From Chinchilla lanigera (taxonomy: Eukaryota > Chordata > Mammalia > Rodentia > Chinchillidae), in NCBI RefSeq assembly GCF_000276665.1, contig NW_004955473.1, forward strand, positions 902,922-966,921: 64,000 nt of DNA, in the 5' to 3' direction. Below, in pieces: positions 1 through 10,030 of the stretch. Below the pieces are notes generated by a model, which saw nothing but the letters and a program-made list of their open reading frames with translations, was not told the DNA's origin and searched no databases. Positions within the stretch are counted from its first letter, which is position 1. Every line of letters starts with the position of its first letter. Both the position numbers and the translations under genes were made by a program.

Positions 1-1805
1 AAAACAAAACATTATCTAAATCAGGCATGAGTGAATTTTGAGTTATGATTCATCTTGAGGCAAAATTTCTGTCCATTTCCTCATGATGGCTGAGCTGATT
101 AACATTCTCTCCAACAGTACATAAGGTCTCCCTTTTTTCACTTCCTCACCAATGCTTAATGCTTGTTATCTTCTGCTTTTTTGATAGTAGTAATTTCTAA
201 CTGGGATGAGGTGATGTCTCCTAGATTTTTATTTGTATCTCTGTGATAATTAGTTATGTTGATCATGTTTTCATATATACACAGGCCATTTGTATGTCTT
301 CTTTTGAGAAATTTCTAAGTCTGTTACCCAATTTAAATGGATTATTGGAGGGTTGTTGTTACTGCATTGTTTGAGTCTCTTCTATATGTTACAAAGCAAT
401 TCTTTGCTGGATGAAAAGTTTGAAAATATTTTCTCCATTTAGTAAGCTATCTCATCCCTCTATTTCTTTTGCTGTGTAGAAGCTTTTTAGATTGATATGC
501 AGTAAAACCTTGGATTGTGTGTAACTTGTTCTGTGAGTGTCCCATAAGACAAGCAAACATTTCTAATAAATTTTAACTTGATAAACAAGGGCTGCCTTGC
601 AATATGAGTAGTGCATGAAAGTCATCCTGCACAGCAGCTCTCCTCTCACTTGTCTCTCTCACACCAGCCACAAAGGTTTTCAAAGGGAAGTGCAGGTTAA
701 TTTAAATTTTTTTTCTTCATATTTTGTTTCTTAATTTTCTTATATTATATTGCAGTATTGTAATTGGTTTTATATGAATAGTTTTGAGTTGTGGAACAAT
801 TCATCTGAGTTTCCATTACTCCTTATTGGGAAATTCGATTTGATATACATGTGTTTTGGATTACATGCCTGTTTCTGGAACAAATTATGCTTGCAAATCA
901 ATGTTTTACTGTAGTCCCATTGGTTTATTTTACTTTTGTTTCCTGTGCTATTAGGGTCTTATTCAAAAAAGTCCTTGCTCATTCCAATGCCCTGAAGTAT
1001 TTTCTCTGATTTCTTCTGGTAGTTTCATATTTCTAGGTTTTCAGTAAGGTTGTAATCCATTTTGAGTTTATTCTTGCATATGGTGGGAGATAGGTGTCTA
1101 GTTTGATTCTTCTGCACATGGATAGCCAATTTTTCCTGCACCATTTGTTGAAGAGTTTGTCCTTTCCCCAGTTCAAAAATCAGTTGGCTGTAGATACATA
1201 AATTCACTTCCAGGCTTTCTATTATCATTGGTTGATATGAATTCTTTTATGACAATGCCATGCTGTTTTGACTACTATGGCTTGGTAGTATGTTTTATAA
1301 TCAGGCAGTATAATGCTGCTTGTTTTATTCTTTTTGCTTAAGATTGCTTTGGCTACTCATAATGTTTTGCAGTGCTATACACATTTAGGATTATTCCTCT
1401 AGTTCTGTGAAGAATGCCCTTGGTATTTTGATAGAGATTACATTGAATTTTGAGAATACTGTGGTTATAAAGGACATTTTAAAAACACTGATTTTTCAAT
1501 CTATGAAAATGGGATGTTTTCCACTTTTTGTGTCTTCTTCAATTTATTTCGTCAATAATTTATCATTTTCACTGTAGAGACTTTTCACATTTTTGGTTCA
1601 GCTTATTCCTAGGTACTTTACTTTTCTGTAGCTACTGTAAATTGGATTACTTTGCTCATGTATATTTTACATAATTCACTATTGCATATAGAAATGTAGC
1701 TGAGTCTTGTATGTTGGGTTTGTATCCTGCTATTTTGTTCCATGTTTATTGATTTTTCCCAGCTTCATGTCCTTTTTTCTTTCAGATTTCTCTAGCCCCG
1801 CTTCA
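1..1805 (-). mobile_element. L1 LINE fragment (ORF2 3' part), decayed, split by a DNA transposon
   Basis: The plus strand reads as the reverse complement of mammalian L1 ORF2 through the end of the reverse-transcriptase half. Landmarks in order are the 'actgggatgaggtgatgtct' block near 200, 'gctgtgtagaagctttttag' near 470, 'gatagccaatttttcctgca' near 1120 and 'ttctgtgaagaatgcccttg' near 1404. A minus-strand open stretch at 1025-1228 keeps the L1-like spacing of [16 protein letters not shown] but is far too short to act. The copy enters from the left edge, is interrupted at 500-911, and is full of stops, so it is dead. The 3' limit near 1805 is approximate. Confidence 0.85.
500..911. mobile_element. 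Tigger/pogo-like inverted-repeat DNA transposon (non-autonomous)
   Basis: The element starts CAGTAAAACCTTGGATT and ends with the reverse complement of CAGTAAAACATTGATTT, a 14/17 terminal inverted repeat. The right flank is TA and the left is TG, which fits a decayed TA target duplication of a Tc1/mariner-pogo element. Both flanks resume the same L1 copy, so this is an insertion into L1. At 412 bp with no transposase frame it is a MITE-like internal-deletion derivative. The subfamily is not resolved. Confidence 0.8.
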
Positions 1806-2213
1806 AAATGCTGAGTTTGTGATTTATTTTTGTTCCTAATGAAATAAAAACACTTTCTTTTTAATAGCATATATTTTCTATTGAATGAGTTGAGAAAGTT
1901 TTAAGTAACACAATTAAAAATATGAGATATTTCATGAATCTGCATGTCATTCTTGTGCAGCAACTGCACTAATCTTCTTGGTGTCACTCCAGTTTTAGCA
2001 TACATGCTGCCAAAATGAGCATGATAAGTTCACTTTTTGCCTGAAGCTGAAGTAACCACATGCTGCCCTACATTTTCAAGAGAAAGAAAAATATTTTGTT
2101 GCATTCCCTCTTTTACTCCCTCCCCACCGTCTTTTGCTTCTCTTCCAACATTGTTTCAGCCCTTAGAATAACAGTCTGAAGCTCCGAGTTAAGCAGTCTG
2201 CCACCTTGCCAGG
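1806..2213. other. AT-rich spacer around the U6 pseudogene
   Basis: Apart from the U6 copy I recognise no gene or repeat here. Confidence 0.5.
1916..2022 (-). pseudogene. U6 snRNA pseudogene
   Basis: The reverse complement aligns along its whole 107 nt to U6 spliceosomal RNA: the 5' block ending GGCAGCATGTATGCTAAAA, a recognisable AGAAGATTAG-like block, and a 3' end close to TTCATGAAATATCTCATATTT. Many substitutions are spread through the body, including the conserved ACAGAGA region, which pairs with the 5' splice site in working U6. No convincing proximal sequence element or TATA box lies upstream on the minus strand. It is best read as a dispersed non-functional copy. Confidence 0.85.
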
Positions 2214-2584
2214 TGCTATAGTTCGGCTGCCCCACCAAAACTTGTGTTGAAATTTAATTGTCATTCCAATAATATTGAAAATTGTCCATCTTTAAGAGGA
2301 GACTGAGGGATCGACCTTCATGAATGAATTAATGTTATTACCATGAGAATGGGTTAGTTATTACAGGAGTGAGATCCTGATAAAGGAGTATGTTTAGTTA
2401 CCTTTATTTCTCAGCTTGTGCCCTTGTTTGTCATGGAATGATGCAACATGAAGGCTCTTGCTAGATGCAGGCACTTTGGTAGGGGACTTCCTGTCATCCA
2501 GAAATATGAGAAATAAATTTCTTTCTTTGGTAAATAAACCAGTCTATGGTTATTTATTAAAGCAATAGAAGAGGATTCAGACAC
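2214..2584 (+). mobile_element. MaLR-type solo LTR (MST/THE1-like)
   Basis: It starts TGCTATAGTTCGGCTGCC and follows the MST/THE1 pattern: 'cttgtgttgaaatttaattg', 'catgaatgaattaatg', 'ggaatgatgcaacatgaagg', a polyadenylation-type AATAAA near 2513 and 'taaaccagtctatgg' near the end. No internal retroviral sequence is attached, so it is a solo LTR. Confidence 0.75.
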
Positions 2585-3400
2585 CTAAGATGTGAGGGTC
2601 TGAGGAACACCATGAAGGAAACATACTGGGATAAAACAGAGCCATAGACAGCCAGGAAGCAGGTAATACTTCCAAAGATTTGATACAAAGATCTCTGGTT
2701 TTGTTTGTTTCAAATTCAGTGCAAAGGTTATAACAACATCCAAGTCTGATAAGCCAAGTGTTATCAGTCTTACTCTGAATGATAAGAATAGGCAATCAGA
2801 ATTGAGAGACAGGCTGATCTGTACCTGTACCCAAAGAAAAGGGAGACACTACCAAAAAGGTTGGTGAAGGTTGCAATGTGAAATCTGGTTAGATAAGTAA
2901 GAAATCAAGGTGGCTGGGAGAAGGAAACCGTTAACAGATATCAACATCTGGAGAAAAATGTTTCAGTTCTTAGAAGAGAAGCCAGCAAAGTTGGTGTTGT
3001 GGAATCAGGGCACTACGTACAATACATTAGTTAGTGTTTGGGTCCAGGGAAGAGTCATAGATCCAGTGACCAATTGGGCATAAGAAAGGTCTGCATAAGG
3101 CATGTGCCAAGTGCTAAAGAGCATGACTTTTCAGCCTATCATCCATTCTGAGTTTCAACCATGTACCAGGTACAGGCATTGGATTTGATGATGAGTATAA
3201 ATGATGGCTAAGACAGGATTCTCCCAGTCCTTGCAAAGTTGGGAAATAAATAAGGCTTCAGCACTACTTCTAGGTGGGTGATCTAGGGCAAATCCTTGTA
3301 AAATGTTTTGAGGTAGAGTCAGCTCCTAAATTTCTGGTTTGATTGGAAGGAGCACGGGTGTGGTGGGCTAAGGAACGTGTCTTAAAGATGCTTTCATACA
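2585..3400. other. Unique sequence, no recognised feature
   Basis: I see no gene, RNA or clear repeat. Short open frames here have no recognisable product. Confidence 0.5.
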
Positions 3401-3804
3401 ACAAACACAGTTTTTATCATCTCACATTTTATTATGAAAATTTCCAACACATAATCAAAATGAACATGCAGCAAACATCCTACACTCAATATCTAGATTC
3501 TGCAGTGGTTAGTATTTACTGTATTTCTGCATCACATATCTGTCCACGTCTCTATCCTTCAAATAAAGCAAGTTGCAACATCAGCATACTTTATCCCTGA
3601 ATGTTTCAGCATGCACATTGTTAAACAAAATTTACTGTTTACTTATAGTACTTTTTGAGATAAAACTTACAGTGACATGCACAAATCTAAGTGTATTATT
3701 AGGTGTGTTGTGTCAAATGTATGCATTCATATCACCCACACTTCTGTAAATGTATAGAACAGTTCCTGCATGACAGAAAATTTCTTACTGAACCTTTGCA
3801 GCTA
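3400..3804 (-). mobile_element. Ancient LINE (L1M-like) 3' remnant
   Basis: The stretch resembles the antisense of old L1M 3' ends ('attatgaaaatttccaacac' near 3430, and 'tgcattcatatcacccacac' near 3722). The segment ending here appears to resume near 5190-5565, after insertion of an MLT1-like LTR and another L1 piece. Divergence is high, so subfamily and limits are uncertain. Confidence 0.5.
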
Positions 3805-4185
3805 TTTCTACTCCACCAACCCTGTCCTACTTTCTAGGACTACTCTAACAAATGATCACAAACTGAATGACTTAAAACAACAGACATTTGTTCTCACAGT
3901 TCTGGAGGGAAGAGGTCCAACATCAAGTGTCAGCAAGGCCACTTTCTCTGAAGGTTCTAGGGTAAGACCTGCTCCATGCTTTTCTCTTAGCTTCTGACAT
4001 CACTGACAATCTTTAGTGTTTGCTAGTGTGCAGACACATCACTCCAATCACTGTCATCGTGTGGCCTTCTCACTCTGTGTCTGTCTCTGTGTCTCTTTTC
4101 ATTAAGGATACCCGTCCCATTAGATTGCCACCCACCCTAACACATTAACTGAACTTGATTACATGTACAGAGGTCCTATTTATCT
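3805..4185 (-). mobile_element. MLT1-like MaLR LTR, truncated
   Basis: On the plus strand it reads as the complement of an MLT1 LTR: 'ctaacaaatgatcacaaact', 'cacagttctggagggaagag', 'gtgtggccttctcactctgt', 'attagattgccacccaccct' and 'gattacatgtacagaggtcc'. The LTR 5' end (right side) is missing. It sits between two L1-derived segments. Confidence 0.7.
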
Positions 4186-4186
4186 C

Positions 4187-5120
4187 TTTTTTGTTTACAT
4201 ATTCACTTTTCTGTTTGTTTTTATTAGTACGTGTTTGTGATACATAATGAATATATTCATTGTGGGGAGTTGGTACATGTACATAAGACATCTTAATCCT
4301 TTTTACTTCCCTTTCCTCTTCTCTCCCTCTCTCCTCCCTACTTTACCAGATTCCCTTCCATTTGCAAAAGGTCTAACTGTGTTTCCTATTGTCTATCTTT
4401 TATTGAGCTCTTCAAATTATCTATACTTAAACCACACAATATTTAAACAACTCTGTCTAATTTATTTCAGGAACATGGTTTCAAGGTGTATCCTTTTCAT
4501 TACAAGCAACTCAAATTTATCTTTTTTATGGCTGAGTAGTGCTCAATTGTGTATACAGATATTCCTCATTAACAACATATCTGTTTAACAGATGTTTGGA
4601 CTTTACAACCAAGGTGTACTGTTCAGACTTATGACCCATCTTTGTTCTTTTGTACAGTTTTGTAAATCTTGTTTATAGAGCCTCAATGTTGTTTTTGTAC
4701 AGTCTATCTTATCTATACTGTATTACAATTTTCCTGATTGTATTGTACAGTACAGTACAATACTTTTGTGTTCTGTTGCACATCACAGTACTCCATGTAA
4801 GAGTTATGCAAATAAAAGCAAAGTCATCAAGTTGGAGTTTCCTTTGACCACCTCTTTGCTCTGAATATTGTAATGTACATACTATATACAATTCCTCATT
4901 TAGTGGCCAATTCAATTAATGAGCTAGTTGCTGGAATAGAACTCAGTCACTGAACAAGGAATGTCTGTGTATACCCCATTTTCTTTATCCATTCATTTGT
5001 TGATAGACATATAGGCCACTTCCAAGTTTAGCTCTTAAGAGTTGGGCTGCTATAAACATGAGTATGCATATATCTCTGTAATACGATATCTTTAACTCTT
5101 TCAGGAAGATATGTCTCAAG
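4187..5120 (-). mobile_element. L1 3'-end fragment split by a DNA transposon
   Basis: Flanks of the 4556-4967 insert join into a typical antisense L1 3' block: 'ttttttatggctgagtagtg' on the left and 'ctttatccattcatttgttg' on the right. The left portion is a pyrimidine-rich L1 3'-UTR-like run. No functional frame remains. Confidence 0.65.
4556..4967. mobile_element. Tigger-like inverted-repeat DNA transposon (non-autonomous)
   Basis: The left end CAGATATTCCTCATTAA matches the reverse complement of the right end (CAGACATTCCTTGTTCA) as a terminal inverted repeat. A TA precedes the left end. L1 sequence continues on both sides, so this is a clean insertion. The 412-bp body contains runs such as 'tgtacagtctatcttatcta' and no transposase frame. 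It is not the same family as the element at 500-911. Confidence 0.7.
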
Positions 5121-5189
5121 AAGGTCGCATTCGTAGATACTGAGGGTTAAGATTTCACCATAACTTTTGGAGGGACATAATATAACCCC

Positions 5190-5565
5190 CAGCACATTCT
5201 CACATGTAGCTGTCGTTCTGAGTTTTTCCACCACTGAATTTTGCACAATGTATAATTTCATATGAATGAATCATATAGTTTATACCTTTTTGCATTTTGC
5301 TTCTCTCAGGACATTTTGGAGATTCATGCATGTCTTTGCATATATAGGTTATATTTCCTTGGTATTGTTCAGTAGTATTTCATTGTATCATGGATACACT
5401 TTGTTTATTAAATCTAGTATTGATTGACACTTAGGTCCTTCCTAGATTATTAACTATTACAGAGAAAACTGTTATGAACATTGATATGTAAATCTTCTGT
5501 GGGCATGTTTTCATTTCTCTTGGGTAAAAACCCAGGACTGAAATTTCCTGGTAATGGTGAGAAAG
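5190..5565 (-). mobile_element. L1M-like 3'-end fragment
   Basis: Antisense L1M landmarks are 'gaatgaatcatatagtttat', 'tcaggacattttggagattc', 'agtagtatttcattgtatca' and 'ttttcatttctcttgggtaa'. It is probably the continuation of the LINE interrupted at about 3805. Confidence 0.7.
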
Positions 5566-5940
5566 GAAAGGAGAGAAGGAATTCCATATAAAAACTGCCA
5601 CAACTACAGAATCTTCAGTAAGCTGATGTTGAGTCTTAGCATGTCGGATGGCATTTCTTAAAACTCTGCTTACAAAGCTGTGTCTTAGGCTAGCACTGAG
5701 CCAATATCTGACATTGAATTTGTGTCTCAGCTGTAGGTAAGGGAGATATCCAGAGACTAGAATTGGGACATTGTAAGTGACCTTAAAGCCAAGGTTAGGA
5801 ATTGGGATTCATTTTCTTGGGTTGTACTTATTCTATTATCCCTCTTCTAATTTTTAAGGCTACTGCATGTTGTACCTGGGGTCCACGTATTTCAGGCTTC
5901 TTTAAAACACCAGTTACTGTTTCTGTGTCCTATGTGTTGG
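5566..5940. other. Unique sequence, no recognised feature
   Basis: There is no supported gene. A longer plus-strand open frame (5802-6407) runs through the following SINE and is a chance frame. Confidence 0.5.
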
Positions 5941-5941
5941 T

Positions 5942-6145
5942 GGTGTTGGTGGTGTGTGTGTGTGTGTCCATACTGGGAACTGATCCCAGGGCCTCTGCGC
6001 TAAGCTGCATCCTTAGAACTTTTTCTAAAAAAATTTTGAGACAAGTTCGCACTAAATTGCTCAGGCTGGGCCCAAACATACTATCCTCCTGCCTTAGCCT
6101 CCCAGAATGCTGGGCATACAGGCATGTGCCACAACACCTGACCAC
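5942..6145 (-). mobile_element. B1-dID dimeric SINE with a GT-rich junction
   Basis: Read on the minus strand, a degenerate 7SL-derived B1 (start near 6143; Pol III B-box area near 6100) is followed by a degenerate tRNA-like ID half (about 5965-6020), then a (CA)n-rich tail seen as (GT)n at 5943-5968. The B1-then-ID order marks the dimeric B1-dID family. Confidence 0.75.
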
Positions 6146-7190
6146 TAATACGTATTTTTTAACCCAAGGTCTTGGGGGGCTTAATATAAATCATATTTTT
6201 ATTTCTAAACTTCAAATTAGTTGTCCTTTTGTGGCTGCAGTTTTACAGAAGAAAGAAGAGGATGAAATTAAGCAGATTTGGAAGGTCCGCTTCTCTAGGA
6301 AGCGCTGCAGTATTATCTGGCCACACTCGTGTGGAGTGAGTGCTCCTTGCAGACTAAGTGGACGGCTGGCCTATGTAACTGGCTGGAATCCAGTTAGTTG
6401 GCTGTAGCCAACATTTGCTGCAGACTGCGTTTAGTTCATCTCTAGGCCTCTGGATAGCATTCCTCGGCCTGTACTCCGGGAAGTATTCCAAGGGCTATCT
6501 CTCTCGCTCTTAATGAATTCCAGGTAAGAAGAACCATTCTGCAGCCTATGACAGCTTGTATTATGGTGCTTTACGATATTGTTAAGAAATGCCTTTCAAT
6601 TTCTACTACAACTCATTTTCTCTTTTTCTGAATTAGTGAAAATAGATGAAGCTTCTGCTGCCTTCTTCCATGCAAGCCTTGTCCTACAATGGTAGTTTGG
6701 TGCACTAGCACTCACACTCCTGTCTGGGAAGAGTAGGGAACATATTCTAGAATGCTCCTCATCTGAGGCAATACTAAGTGTGAGTGAATCAAGTCCCTTG
6801 AGGCTGAAATGACCCTTCTGGGTACTTGTCCCAGCTGAACAGTTGCCACACAAATACTTTTGTCTTTTCCTGATTTTCACTCAGTTTACATTTTTCACAG
6901 GACTGAGAGAGGAAGCTAATCTATTTCCTTGATTATTGAACAAAATACATTGTTCTGACACTCACTTTTTGGTCCTATTTAATGTCTAGTTCTCTGGACC
7001 CATGTCTGAGCACTAATTTGGAAACCCTGCTTGCTGTTTATCATATAGTCACCTCAATGGCTATGGCTTCTATTGACAATGACTTTTGTCTTAGCTTTTT
7101 ATGTAAAAGGATCTTTTATTATTAAATTCTGAAGTGGGAAGGACCTTGATCTGCCTCCAGGGCTAAACCACGACAAGAAATGATTTATTA
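6146..7190. other. Unique sequence with an isolated splice-donor-like site
   Basis: No repeat is recognised. At 6524 the plus strand has CCAG/GTAAGAAG, a strong donor match. A possible acceptor (TTTTGTGGCTGCAG) lies near 6239. The open frame across it encodes nothing I recognise, so a non-coding exon is possible but unsupported. Confidence 0.3.
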
Positions 7191-7196
7191 TTGGCT

Positions 7197-7198
7197 CT

Positions 7199-7233
<35 letters not shown>

Positions 7234-7234
7234 G
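7197..7234. repeat. (GT)n microsatellite
   Basis: A near-perfect GT dinucleotide run with one TTT interruption near the start. Confidence 0.95.
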
Positions 7235-7291
7235 TCTGTTGAATATCCATATAAACTGAAAGCAGTTACGTATTTTGAATTTGTAAAAAGT

Positions 7292-8145
7292 TATGGTATA
7301 ATGGTTAAGAGCATTGACTCTAGTACTGGACAAACTTGAGCTTGAATACTAGTGCAATCACTTCTTTGGCCATAATTTCAGAATAGTGTTTTAATTTGTC
7401 TCCATGGTTCACTTTTTTCCATTTCTAAACTGACTGTGGATATAACATTACCTGTCTGAATGGGTAAACAAACTGTGGTAGATCCATACAGTGGAATACT
7501 ACTCATCAATTAAAAAGGAATGGACTAAAATGGCAAATTTTATATTGTTCATGTTTTACCAGAATTCAAAACTTAAAATAAGTGATATACCAAAACTGTT
7601 GAGTTGCACATTTTTAAATGGGTGAATCACGTGATAGCTCAGTGAAGCTCAATTAAATTGTTTTTAAAACTGGACTCTTGAGGTATGTAACCACTTGGAT
7701 GAATCCCAAAATAATTGAGCTGAGTGAAAGAAACCATGCAAAAAAGAATATGTGACATTTGATTGCATTTATACAAAACTCTAGAAAATACATACTAATA
7801 TATAGTGATAGAAAGCAGTGGTTGCTTGCAGAAGCAGTGAGAGGGAAGAGGAAGATGGGAACGATCAGGAAGGAAGGATTGAAAAGAGAGGCAAATAAAC
7901 TTTTAGAGATGATGGATATGTTAATTATCTTAATTGTGGTAATAGTTTCTCGGGTGCCTGCTTATGTCAAAGCTCATCAAATTTACACTTTAAATATGTG
8001 CAGTTTATTGTATGTCAATTACACCCTTAAAATGCTGTTTTAAAAAATACTATCTTTTTATACGGCTGGTAAAAGACTGAAATGAGACAATGAATGAAAA
8101 TGATCTGGCACAGGGTAAATGCTTAGGAAATCATAACTTTAAAAA
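7292..8145 (+). mobile_element. MIR SINE split by an L1 insertion
   Basis: Left half (7292-7456): 'ataatggttaagagcattga' and the following MIR body. Right half (about 8049-8145): 'tgaaatgagacaatgaatga' and 'ctggcacagggtaaatgctt', which is the MIR 3' part. The two halves are collinear with the MIR consensus, with the L1 between them. Confidence 0.75.
7457..8048 (+). mobile_element. L1M-like 3'-end fragment inside MIR
   Basis: Sense-strand L1 3' landmarks are 'gatccatacagtggaatact', 'gagctgagtgaaagaaacca', 'tagtgatagaaagcagtggt' and 'tgcagtttattgtatgtcaa'. A second L1-like 3' terminus (about 7545-7670) seems embedded in it. It is non-coding and decayed. Confidence 0.75.
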
Positions 8146-8403
8146 GCAATCAGTGAAGGGCAAAGGGATGCAGGTAGTATAGTTATGTGAAAAACACTCA
8201 CACAGCCATCTAAGTATTCCTGGACAATCATCTATCTAGTACTTGCTTTCCCTATCTCCCAGAATAAGAACTTCACCTAAACTCAGTTACCCACCAGAAT
8301 AAGGAAGCCCTTCCTCCATCTCTGCAAACTGCCTCTCCTTGTGGTCCTCCAAGGCTCAAGCTGGCTTTCCTGGACGAGTGCCCTAAGGAGCTGGCCCATC
8401 AGA

Positions 8404-8806
8404 TCAGACAACCTGGTGCTACTATAACAGAACACATCAGAGTAGATAATTTATAAAGCAAAATTTATTTCTCATAGTTCTGGAAATTGGGAAGTCCAAG
8501 ATCAAGGCAGTCACAGGTCTGAGTCAGATGCCTTCACTTTTATGATGGCTCCTCAAATTAGACAGTCTTCAGAGGGAGAGAGAATGCTGTTCCTCTTGTG
8601 GCAGAACAGCAGAAGTACTAAAAGAGGTAATACATTCCAGAATAGCCTTTCATTGAGGCATTAAACCCCCTTATGAGGGCAGACCCCTCATGTCCTAATC
8701 ACCTCTTAAAGGTCCACCTCATGCACTCTTACACTTATTATTATCATGTCAAATTTCAACATGAGGTTTGGAGGACCCCATTGCCGCAATTCAACCCCAC
8801 ACTGGC
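8404..8806 (-). mobile_element. MaLR-type solo LTR (MST-like)
   Basis: Antisense MST/THE1-like landmarks: 'ctataacagaacacatcaga', 'ctcatagttctggaaattgg', 'cctaatcacctcttaaaggt' and 'tttcaacatgaggtttggag'. It is in the opposite orientation to the copy at 2214-2584. Confidence 0.7.
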
Positions 8807-8819
8807 CAAATAAAAGCTT

Positions 8820-9262
8820 GAACCCACACCTTTGTGTTATTTTTTTATGTCTCATAGGCTCCCAAAGTTAATGGCTTAAAATAACACCCACTTATTATCT
8901 CCAAACTTCCCCAGGTCAAAAAATCTGGGCACAGCTTAGTTTTCTTCTTTGCTCAAGTTGGCACAAGACCATCACCAAGGCATCAACTGCAATCTCATCT
9001 GAATGCCTCAGTAGGGAAATATCTGCTGCTAGACTCCAAGGATTTGTTGGCTGAATCCACTGCTTTATGGCTGAACTCCTAGAGACCACCCCTCCACATA
9101 CACGGTTCACAACATGCTGTTTCCTTCTTCAAAGCCAGGAACCAAAGCCAGGTGCTGTTCACCTCAGGAACAGCCCATCCCCCCTTTAAAGGGCCCTCAC
9201 ATGATTAAATCAGGTCTACTTCTAAGCTCACTTTTGGTGAATTCAACTGATTTGGAACTTTA
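8820..9262 (-). mobile_element. Probable ancient LTR remnant
   Basis: The order 'aaagttaatggcttaaaata', 'ttggctgaatccactgcttt', 'cacggttcacaacatgctgt' and 'ctcacatgattaaatcaggt' resembles the antisense of an old mammalian LTR (MLT2-like). The match is loose. Confidence 0.35.
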
Positions 9263-9278
9263 ATTACATCTGAAAATC

Positions 9279-9280
<2 letters not shown>

Positions 9281-9309
<29 letters not shown>

Positions 9310-9384
9310 GGTACCAGGAGTCAAACTCAGGACATTGTGCTTAGCAGACAGGCACTTGTGCCGCTAAGCTATATCCCCGGCCCT
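9281..9384 (-). mobile_element. ID SINE
   Basis: A poly(T) run then GGTACCAGGAG through to CCCCGGCCCT is an ID element in reverse. Imperfect target duplication: acatctgaaaatctc (9266-9280) and acatgtgaaaatctc (9385-9399). Confidence 0.93.
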
Positions 9385-9842
9385 ACATGTGAAAATCTCT
9401 AACCTTCTCCCTATATATCATGTAATTACCAGAGCAACATTGTATGATCATCAAGGCCCCACACCGAAGCTCGAGTGAAGGGAACTCTACAGGATGAGGG
9501 ACAAGGAAAGGAGTGGGAACCTTGAGGGTGATCTTAACAGCTGGTCCTTAGTGCTTTTCTGAGGTGTGATGGGCAGTCTTCGCCTGCTGTCCTTTGTGTG
9601 TGTATGCACACGTGTGTGTGGGCATGTTCCTTCTACATTAAGACTTACTAACCTATTCATTCTAGAATTCAAACAATCCTGATGTATTCATGCTAAGTAG
9701 AGAACCATACAGGCTCCATATTTTAGGGCAAATTGATGCCTTCATCAATTGGTGGGTTCACAATATCTTCCTACTTTAAATTATAAGTATGAATGAATGA
9801 AATAAAAACTAAAGACTTATTAGTTACTTTGTTTCAAGAGGG
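9385..9842. other. Unique sequence
   Basis: There is no gene. It contains a short GT-rich stretch near 9595-9620 and the left copy of a 36-bp direct repeat at 9781-9816. Confidence 0.5.
9781..9816 (+). repeat. 36-bp direct repeat, left copy
   Basis: Matches 13321-13356 at 33 of 36 positions; all three differences are transitions. The pair brackets the nested 10.1-13.2 kb complex. Confidence 0.85.
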
Positions 9843-9843
9843 A

Positions 9844-9845
<2 letters not shown>

Positions 9846-9874
<29 letters not shown>

Positions 9875-9886
9875 GTGTGTATGTAT
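9846..9886. repeat. (TA)n/(TG)n microsatellite
   Basis: A TA run passing into TGTG. It lies just left of an ID SINE. Confidence 0.95.
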
Positions 9887-9919
9887 TAAGAAAAATAATA
9901 TTTACAATGTTTTTTTCTC

Positions 9920-9925
9920 TAGTTC

Positions 9926-9958
<33 letters not shown>

Positions 9959-10030
9959 TATCAGGGATCGAACTCATGACCTCACGCTTGCTAGGCAGGC
10001 ACTGTGCCACTGAGCTAAATCCCCAGCCCC
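9920..10030 (-). mobile_element. ID SINE whose tail is a (CA)n microsatellite
   Basis: The body runs GGTATCAGGGATCGAACTC to ATCCCCAGCCCC. In the tail position is (GT)n at 9929-9957 on the plus strand. The target duplication, tacaatgt followed by ttttttctc, is perfect over 17 bp (9903-9919 and 10031-10047). Confidence 0.93.

Noticed and set aside
5802..6407. 201-codon plus-strand open frame
   Set aside because: It runs through a B1-dID SINE and has no domain or codon pattern of a gene.
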